A stretch of DNA of 64,000 nt, taken from Cytospora piceicola. Its lineage: Eukaryota; Ascomycota; Sordariomycetes; Diaporthales; Cytosporaceae. A model generated the notes under the pieces. The model made no database searches. It saw only the letters and a program-made list of their open reading frames with translations, and was not told the origin of the DNA. The stretch's first letter is position 1. Each line of letters opens with the position of its first letter. Where the stretch lies: positions 124,001 through 188,000 of the forward strand of contig JALQBC010000027.1 in NCBI GenBank assembly GCA_023375675.1, given 5' to 3'. The translations under genes were made by a program, and so were the position numbers. Shown in pieces: positions 56,649 to 64,000 of this stretch.

Positions 56649-58441
56649 TCCGGCCTCTGTTAAGCGACACGGACACTGCCAATCGGGATGGGCGGCAGGG
56701 GGTGGCTACCTCCTGAAGGACCGCGGGAGTCCTCCAGGGCTCCTACTGTACTGCCATTCCTTATCGGTGTGATGATGATGGCGGGTCATTCTTCAGGAGC
56801 GTTTTCTCTCACCCGGTGCAACAACATCTACTCAGGTATATATCAAGTATTAGTCGATATATGTTTCAAATTCATGTGGATCCTATAACACATCAACTGT
56901 AGATTTACAGAGATGCAACTTAGCCTGCGATCTTGGTTTCATCTGATAGTTTTTCAAAATTGCCAGCAAACGATGCTGCTCAACATTGAATCCTCATCAT
57001 CAGTCCAATCCCGATGGTCCACGCCTTCAGACCAATTGGCATGTACGTAGTCTACTATGCCAAAATGTATAGGTATGTATGAACTGTTCAACTGTTGATC
57101 CAGCACAAACAAATCATAGCTTTCCAAGTAGGTTATTGCTCGACTCACTCAGTGTTCCCGGCGCTACAGGTTGCGTCACTATTCGACCCTCTGACATCTT
57201 GGTGCCCTAGTAAAAGTAGCCCAAAGACCAGTAACTGGCCCAGGTGCTGTTGGTCCTAGACGAAACCAAACACAAAGCACGGGCCCGGACTATCACAGTA
57301 CTTGTATCTACCAGTACATGGAGGGCCTGGCGGGCCACCAGTGCTTTGAGTTCTGTATCCCCATAGCGAAACAAGACAATCGGTCACTTGCCGGTATCAT
57401 CGATATCATCGATACTCAACTAGGTATGTACGAAAGTGTTACCGGATCATCGCCGGACCCTCTCACACACGCCGCCGAACCCATCCACAGTACGTTCATC
57501 CTCATCTGTTAGCGCCCCAAACCTCGAGTTGATCGAATACGGTGTGTGCCCCAGGGTGCCATCCGCAATCGGCTACCGGCTCACGAGGAACCATGGGCTG
57601 GCTGCATGGTTCATGTATATCCAACTCTGCCGGCTCTGGAAAATCAAATCTCGGTCTATTGGTGCCTGTCACTGAAATAGAATGACGTCTTGAAGATCAG
57701 GACAAGGAACCCTTGGCCTGAAAAACTCAATTCCTCGGCTTCTTCATCAGCACAATTGCTATCTCAACTGCTTGGCGTCCACTTTACCCGCTTCGCCTGG
57801 ACTTGGCCCAGGTCTACCCACTTTACGGATCAAATGGATACCAGCTAAAAAGGGGTCAGGAACCGGGCCCATGGACGGCACGTGCCACGTGTTTGTGTCG
57901 TCACAGCCACCAGTTGTTGGTTGTGGCTGTCAGAGTGGCTGTGTTGTATGTCGGGACCTCACTCCGGTGTCAACATGAAGCACGATATATGTCTTTAGAA
58001 TGTACATGTTGCAGCTTCAGCTAACGATGGATGGCAGTGTGTGCCCCATCTCTGAGGTATGATTTTGAGGTCACTACTTACTCACGAACATGCCAGACTG
58101 GTTACCTACTTGTGTAATTGATCGGTCACCCCGTACCAGTTCGATGTTGACGGCTTCCTTCATACCCTAGGGTACTCACGGCAAGGCTGATGCATCTCCA
58201 GGTTCATTCTATTCCCAATCACGGTTGAAGCCAACCTAGGGGTATTTTTGATTATATAATGTCTATTTTGGGTACTCAATGCTTCAGCAGGCTAGTCCAC
58301 CACCAGTGGGTGGGCTGAAAATCCAGTCTATACCACAATTGCCTCAATGTTCGGCCAGTACAATCGCCCTCCGTTCAAAACATGACGACGATGGAAACAA
58401 AAGTGCTGCCCTATCCGCTCTCCTCCGATGCCAAACCCAAA

Positions 58442-59242
58442 TTACCGTAATGGGTGTTGAAAGAAAATGGCCTGCCCTTCGTCGTCAACTAGCCACAACT
58501 TGTTCCCCGCCTGGTCCGCGAAGTATATCTGATCGTGTACATGGACATAATAACCACTGTACATCCCTTTACCCATCTGACCTCGAGAAGGCAAGTCCTT
58601 CTTCGCGACCCAGTTACAGTGGTAGTGAGATGGCCTGTTCTTCGGCTCTTCCACCCGGGCAAAGTTGCAGTGGTCGGCAGGAGAACCGAAGCTAGGGGAG
58701 GCGTCAGGCTTGCTTCCTTCGTCCTGAGGATCATCATGAAACTTGATCCCAACATGATGAGAGAAATAGTACCGTTCTCCTTCGGCTTCATCCCGGCGGA
58801 TCATTTCTTCATCACCTAGCACCCGGCGCTCGGTATTCAATGCCTGCAGCCTTGACCCCATGGCTCGAGCGTGGCGAAAGCGTCTCTTCTTACGCCTATT
58901 CACCAGGGCTCCCGCTGCATCCCCGTCGGGCAGAACACTGCAGACTTGGGATGTGCCGCTCCTGTTTCCCTGGACCAAAGTACGGCCCAGCGGCTTCTCG
59001 ACCCTGCATGCCTCGATCATACCTGCGAGCTTTAGGGCCTTTTTGGAAATGGCCTCTAGTTTGAGTGGTCCCTGGCTTGCGGCTTGTACAGCGTCGTCCG
59101 CTCCGGTTGTGCTGTTCACTGGCTGTTGTGCTTGCTCGGGGCGGTGCCCGCACTTTTGACGCAGCCGGGGTGATCTGCGTACTGTCGAGGGCTCCATACC
59201 CAGTGCATGACTGCTGCGAATAATTCGTGGCTCCATTTCCAT
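58442..59242 (-). CDS. Hypothetical protein, 266 residues
   Basis: Single ORF from ATG (MEMEPRIIRSSHALGMEP) to TAA at 58442. The N-terminal half is basic (RRSPRLRQKCGHRP, RRKKRRFRHARAMG). The C-terminal half looks folded, with HHVGIKFHDDPQDE, HYHCNWVAKKDLPS, GKGMYSGYYVHVHDQIYFADQAGNKLWLVDDEG and a terminal FFQHPLR. The NKLWLVDDEGQAIFF stretch is reminiscent of a beta-hairpin. No signal peptide, membrane span or known motif. The length of the open frame and the even, globular C-terminal composition favour a real gene. It may have an unseen upstream exon. I do not recognise its family. Confidence 0.52.
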   Translation of the reverse strand: MEMEPRIIRSSHALGMEPSTVRRSPRLRQKCGHRPEQAQQPVNSTTGADDAVQAASQGPLKLEAISKKALKLAGMIEACRVEKPLGRTLVQGNRSGTSQVCSVLPDGDAAGALVNRRKKRRFRHARAMGSRLQALNTERRVLGDEEMIRRDEAEGERYYFSHHVGIKFHDDPQDEGSKPDASPSFGSPADHCNFARVEEPKNRPSHYHCNWVAKKDLPSRGQMGKGMYSGYYVHVHDQIYFADQAGNKLWLVDDEGQAIFFQHPLR

Positions 59243-60612
59243 ATATTGTGGTTGACGAAATTGGAAGCGGGTGTCTGCTGGAGTTGTCGTTGTCTTTTTT
59301 AACTTCGATATGCAGGTTACAGCTGCGCAGTTGGAAAGTTGTTCTTGAGTGTGAGAACTTGGAAGTGGAAGAAGACAAGAACGAAAGCCGGGGAAAGCCT
59401 GAGGCGATGGCCATTTTCAGATGTCGAAAATATCCATACAGACTCAGTTTGACGAACAACTATACAAGTGGAATTAGAGCTCCTCTAGACACCTGGCGTG
59501 GAGGCTAACAGGTGTCCGTCCAGTGAACAGAACGTTCGGCCTTCTTACTTGGTTGATAGCCTCGCGATAGTCGCTCACCTGTCGTAAGGCCCCTGTCTAG
59601 TGACGGCCTTGGTGGCTCATATTCCCTGCACAGATCTGGACCAACAAGGTGTGCTCGGTGTGTGTATAAAGTCATATACTCTGGTGATGGAGTGGCGGAG
59701 CAGCGGCCACGGGGCCGCCTACAGAGTGCCATTGCATAATAGGGAACCTGACGGCTGTGCTGGAAAATTATAATCTGCATCAAGACTTGATGTCTACTAC
59801 AGCAGTATGCTTGACTGATCAAGGGGGTTCCCTTGAGGCGAGATCATGAATCCAAGCGCCAGATGTTGGGGACCTTGACGGCCATATGTGCACCTGGGCA
59901 AGGCCCCTGCATCGGTCACGCGGTGCATGTGTCAAAGCATCTGGATGTCGAAACGCTAGCGAGAGGCGTATTAAATCGAGGTTTAAGAGAGTCAAAGCTG
60001 TAAGAATTCAGAGTGGAAGGATCTGAAACTCCTTTCAATTTGATGCCCCATGCTGCATGCTCTTGGTCTTCCGATGGAATGTGTTCTCGTCAATCTATAT
60101 TAACGTCGACCATTCCAATATCAGACTCATTAGCACCCCGGTGAATAAATTGTACGAGGATGAATGTGGGGAAAATGAAGATGAGGTTGCGGCTAATCGG
60201 TGAGGAACTTCTACTACTGAATATTCTTGGTAATATAATAGAGTCGAGGAAGCCCACTATCGTTCACCGAGACCACTACCTATTCACAAACGCAAACAAT
60301 CCGGCCGTCTGATCCCCCCATCGGATAACATCCACAGCCGTGACCCCTCACTATTCATGCTTTAGCCAGCCGCCGAAGCAACCACAATTTCACCACCCAT
60401 CGGCGCCAACATGGACGTCGGCCAGCTCCAACGCTAACAACAGCCAGATTCACCTCTTCACCTGGTTGTTCCGCTCCAAGGGCATATGCTGGCCATCTCC
60501 TCACAGCTGTTTGACCTTCACCCTAAATTCCAACGCTTTCCGCTTTAATGGACAGCTCTAGTCTCATGACGCTTTGGTTACCCAATCACCTTTTAGGCGG
60601 TACTCTAGCCAT
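59243..60612. other. Intergenic
   Basis: Nothing supportable in 1.4 kb between the hypothetical gene and the 3' end of MOB3. Confidence 0.5.
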
Positions 60613-61898
60613 TTACGGCTGCACACCCGCCTTCGCCAACAATGCCTGGCCCGCCCTCAAGTTCGCAATCTGATACGCCTTGGACTCCGGCGGGAACGTC
60701 CCGTTCGCAGCCCAGAGATCGATGAGCGGCTGCATCGGCTCCAACTCATGTGGCCTCAAAAGGTCCAGAGCGGTAGCAGTCAGCAGGAAGTGACTGAAGC
60801 AGCTGTTGAGTTGCTTCTCGAGGTTCAGTTGGTAGAATGGCTCGACGAAGTGGGCATGGTACATGTGTGCGTAAACGCGGAACATCTGCAGGAAGATAGT
60901 CTGGCAGATTTGGAAGAAGTCCTTGGGAAAACCGCTCCGCCTGCCGATCCAGTCACCGTCGTTGGGGTTGGTGATGCTAGAGAGGGGTTGCTGGGATGTG
61001 ATGGCCGGGTTGACGGCAAAGGAGACGCCGGCAGGATCGGTGGGGAAGATGTTGGTGTCGTCGATCTTCCCGGATATCCACCGCTGCATGAGGGTTATGT
61101 ACTCGTATGCAGACAGTTCGATGGGCTCATAACGGCTGTTCAGCCATGTGTACGAGTGATTCCTAATATCAAATGTCAGAAAATACCTAGGGTACTTGAG
61201 ACGCTCACTGTTATCCGGATGAGGAAATACTTACGGGCCAGCGGTCATCTTAGGACACGTGGAGGGATTGCAAATGCTCATGCCATCCTCCTCCTTCTCG
61301 TAGACAACGCGGACGAAATGCCAGAGATTACGGTAATGCTCGACAACTTGATGGGCGATCCACTCCCCCGGCTCAACCGTCTTGGGCCTGGCACTGAGTG
61401 TCATGAAGTTGCCCTTGACTATGTGCTTGGCGTAGCCGGGATTGACCCAGGCCGGGAGGGGCCGCGGTAGGTTATATGAGTTGAGGGCATCATCCCCATT
61501 GGAAGCCATGGTGTTTCCCACAGACTTCTCTAGAGACTCAGAATGGGGCAATGAGGGCAGTACGTTGCCCAGGGACCGACCACGCTCTGGCAGTGGCTCC
61601 TGATGTGGCGATGGCAATGCGGGCACTGATTCCTTGGGTGTGCCGGGACGAGTGCTGTTCTTTGATGGCCCTCGTGACTTGCTTCGCGACCGGCTGTGAG
61701 AGGGCGTCAGTAAAATAAAATAAAGTAAAGTAAAGAGCAGTGGCAGGAGGAGAGGGTGAGTTGTGGCAGCGCAGCAGGAAGAGAAGATGGAAGGAAGATC
61801 CCGGTGGTGGTTGTGGAGGCGCCGAGGCGGTAGTAATGCTGCCTCTCAACGGCGAATGCAGGAACACACACTTACAGTCCAGAGAACAAATTTGACAT
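60613..61898 (-). CDS. mob3: MOB3/phocein-type MOB protein (STRIPAK subunit)
   Basis: Model: complement(60613..61162, 61235..61693, 61876..61898), 343 residues. The first exon is only 23 nt (MSNLFSG plus two bases of Leu8) and joins in phase to RSRSKSRGPSKNS. Introns of 182 nt (GTAAGT, CTGAC branch, CACAG) and 72 nt (GTAAGT...TTAG). After a basic Ser/Pro lead of ~80 residues comes the MOB fold: NLPRPLPAWVNPGYAKHIVKGNF, WIAHQVVEHYRNLWHFVRVVYE, zinc ligands C149 and C154 in ICNPSTCPKMTAG, AYEYITLMQRWI, and H260/H265 in FRVYAHMYHAHF. Phocein-type MOBs are subunits of the STRIPAK phosphatase-kinase complex. The Sordaria homolog MOB3 is known to be needed for hyphal fusion and fruiting-body development. 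Without the mini-exon the first ATG would be at 61509, losing 69 residues. Confidence 0.9.
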
Positions 61899-63268
61899 AT
61901 TCTAGAGCAGGAGTTACAGCAACGGCGGATACCACTAAAACAAATGTTTGCACGGAACAGCAAGTCAGTCAGTGTCTCTCGAAGACGACAGACGAAGACG
62001 TTGTTGACACGTCCGCTCACACGACCCAAATGTCTCAGAGCGCCCTGTGAGCCCGACAGGCCCATCATCCCTGATTTCAGGGGCTGTCCCGCCTGGTCCG
62101 CCTGGTCCCGCCCCCTGTCCCGCCGAAGGGTCCTGATGAGCGCCACACTGAGTCCACCAAACCAATCTCAGACGTCCAAACCTCCAGGGCTTCCAAGGTC
62201 AGGCAAAGACACGTCAAACGCGGGGTCAAGGAAGTTTCAAGTACCTCCGTACCGACACTTGACGAGATATCACGTGCGCAAGGCAGCCTTCATACTGCAC
62301 TTCTTCACATCCCCCATCATGTCTACCATTTCCTTGCTTATGATATTCTCAATCCCATCGTCGTCGTACGGGGGACTTACGATACACGTCATGACCAATT
62401 AACTACTCATCGTAGCCACACATGCACATCGAAGTTGGGAGCCATCGTCTTCAGCAAAGCTTCGCTGCGGGCGCCCGAGTCAACTGGTAGACATCTTGTC
62501 TACAACGGTAAAATCAAGACCAAAGGGGGACCATGCCTACACGAGGCTTGAGAATCAAGCACGGGAGGACCAACCTCGGAACAAGGGGGAAAGAGCAGGA
62601 ATAGAAATTCACGTGGGCGGCGCAAGCACCTCAGCAGCCGCAGCTTTGCCCACCTACATGAGGCTCCATTTCACCCACCCCGTCTTCAAGTCAGCTCAGG
62701 CCAGCCACCCAAATGCCATGTGTAGTGAGTGCAACGCTGGAACATCACTCTGTCACATCGGCCCCATGGGGAATGTGGGGCTTTCAAAAGTATCGAGCTC
62801 CTATGGTGGGTATTATCGCAGTGTCCTGTCTCTTGAATTGGAAGCGCGGTAATCTCTTCTGTCCTTGACCTTGCGCTCATAGTTTAGCCCAAATTTGTTC
62901 TCTTCTGGGCACATGAGCTCCTCCAGGCTGTGTTTTCTGCTCACACCAGGGCGAACTTCAATTGACAGCCATGCCACGGTACCCAACTATCAACATATAA
63001 GGGTGTGCTGCCTAGAGGCTGTGCCGTGAACTTGGCCCGGGACGTCTATGACACTAGGCGAAAGGCTCACAGAGTCCTCCGAAACCTTAACAGGAAGGAT
63101 TGCTTGACCCTTTCAGACATATCGCCTGGATCTGCTTGCGGATTGACTGAGTCAGTGTTGGAGGTAAGTAGTAGATATGACTAGGGAGGCCTTCCGGGGT
63201 TTTGCGACCAAGTCGCTCATGAGATAAAATTGATACAAGTCGTAACCAAGGCGGGACTAAAAAGTCAG
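61899..63268. other. Intergenic, MOB3 promoter side
   Basis: Contains the MOB3 leader and promoter (61,899 to about 62,300). No other gene supported. Confidence 0.5.
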
Positions 63269-63915
63269 CTGTTTCTTTAGAACACCATGACACCCCCCCC
63301 CTGTCAATTCGATTTCCCACACACCAACTCAGAACTTCAAACTTCAACTTAAAATCTACGTTTTCTATTATATCTTAACAAATATACTATATAATATATA
63401 ATATAATATATATCAATATACTCCTTATAGCGTAAAGATTAAAATAGTTTATTTAGTTTAATAATATTTACTTTATACAGCTAGAAATATAGCCTTTTAC
63501 TTATAATAAATAGGTTTTTATTATATATTATAATATATCTATTTACTATATAATATATACTTTTCGGTATACTACTTATAGTAAGTATATATCTTATATA
63601 TATAATAATTTATATAGTATACCGCTTTATTATAAAGATATACTATAATATTTCGAATTCTAAAGCTTAAATCTATTATATTTAATATTTATACTATAAG
63701 AAAAGTAATATATCTAATTATATTAATATATATAATAGCTTTATAGTATAGCTTTAGAATAATATAAGTTTTATACTTATAGCTTGTAGGTTGGTAGAGA
63801 AAAAGGTAAAAGTATATGGATTTTAAGGAGTTCGAGATTTAGTTTGAAGTTCCGAGTTGGTGTGTGGAAAATCAAATTGACAGGGGGGGGGTGTCATGGT
63901 GTTCTAAAGAAACAG
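63269..63915. mobile_element. MITE-like element with 75-bp terminal inverted repeats and AT-rich core
   Basis: Inverted repeats at 63269-63343 and 63841-63915 begin CTGTTTCTTTAGAACACCAT, include a 9-C/9-G run, and match at 72 of 75 positions. All three mismatches are C/T or A/G transitions. The 647-bp length and lack of any long frame mark it as non-autonomous. The core (about 63,360-63,830) is almost pure A/T with very few CpA/TpG, as after RIP. Target duplication is ambiguous: AG flanks the outer repeat ends, and TA occurs nine bases inside each repeat. The termini differ from those of the element at 22,276, so they are different families. Confidence 0.87.
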
Positions 63916-64000
63916 AGGCACATGCCGCTCTGTATTCAACTACAACATGATATGTTAGCTTGATATGTTTTTCCTGAAACGTCGAATTCTTTGAGAAGTT

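Larger units (their letters stand above)
55436..58441. other. Intergenic, 3 kb, promoter of C2H2 gene and tandem repeats
   Basis: No gene supported. Holds the C2H2 gene leader, the repeat block at 55,611-55,702, an A/C repeat at 56,597-56,648 and one TACCCTAGGGTA (58163-58174). Confidence 0.5.

Noticed and set aside
60574..61470. 298-codon plus-strand ORF opposite MOB3
   Set aside because: It covers both exons and the intron of a well-supported minus-strand gene and has no motif.

Overview
This window is nuclear DNA of a filamentous ascomycete (Pezizomycotina). Sordariomycetes is my best guess from protein resemblance and gene layout, but I cannot name a genus. The evidence is short spliceosomal introns (mostly 46-180 nt, GTRNGT donors, CTRAC branch points, YAG acceptors), a dispersed intronless tRNA gene, fungal gene families (AzgA purine permease, phocein-type MOB3, mS45, Ssz1), and two short inverted-repeat elements whose AT-rich cores look mutated by RIP.

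Layout. 1-11.5 kb: the 3' end of a bromodomain gene, a RING protein, tRNA-Arg(ACG), a decayed protein kinase, the purine permease (3 exons), mitochondrial ribosomal protein mS45 and a PF13350-type phosphatase. 11.5-28 kb is gene-poor. It holds two tiny cysteine-rich zinc-ribbon-like proteins, short 9-bp minisatellites, a TA-flanked MITE-like element (22,276-22,907) and, just downstream of it, a four-helix MARVEL-like membrane protein. 28-48 kb: a conserved fungal protein with an unresolved centre, a secreted Ser/Thr-rich protein, a TcmP-like O-methyltransferase, a 52-residue secreted cysteine-rich protein made of three tiny exons, an orphan proline/serine-rich protein, a single-pass protein with a cysteine-rich ectodomain, and an acidic repeat protein. 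48.8-52 kb: exosome subunit Rrp40 and ribosome-associated chaperone Ssz1, divergent from one 434-bp promoter. 53-62 kb: a membrane-anchored protein with three C-terminal C2H2 fingers, an orphan ORF and MOB3. The window closes with a second inverted-repeat element (63,269-63,915).

The genes are mostly independent housekeeping, signalling and secreted functions; I see no biosynthetic cluster, CRISPR array or operon. Recognisable pathway links are RNA decay and nascent-chain folding (Rrp40/Ssz1 pair), mitochondrial translation (mS45), STRIPAK signalling (MOB3) and purine uptake. The observations I rate highest are the membrane-tethered C2H2 protein, the tiny three-exon secreted cysteine-rich protein, a palindrome (TACCTAGGTA and its 12-mer form) that recurs far above chance in intergenic DNA, and a MITE whose target-site duplication forms part of a TATA box. 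Start codons were chosen as true ATGs; several longer ORFs open only at GTG or TTG and were trimmed. Gene models come from reading splice signals and codon phase by eye, without alignment or RNA evidence.
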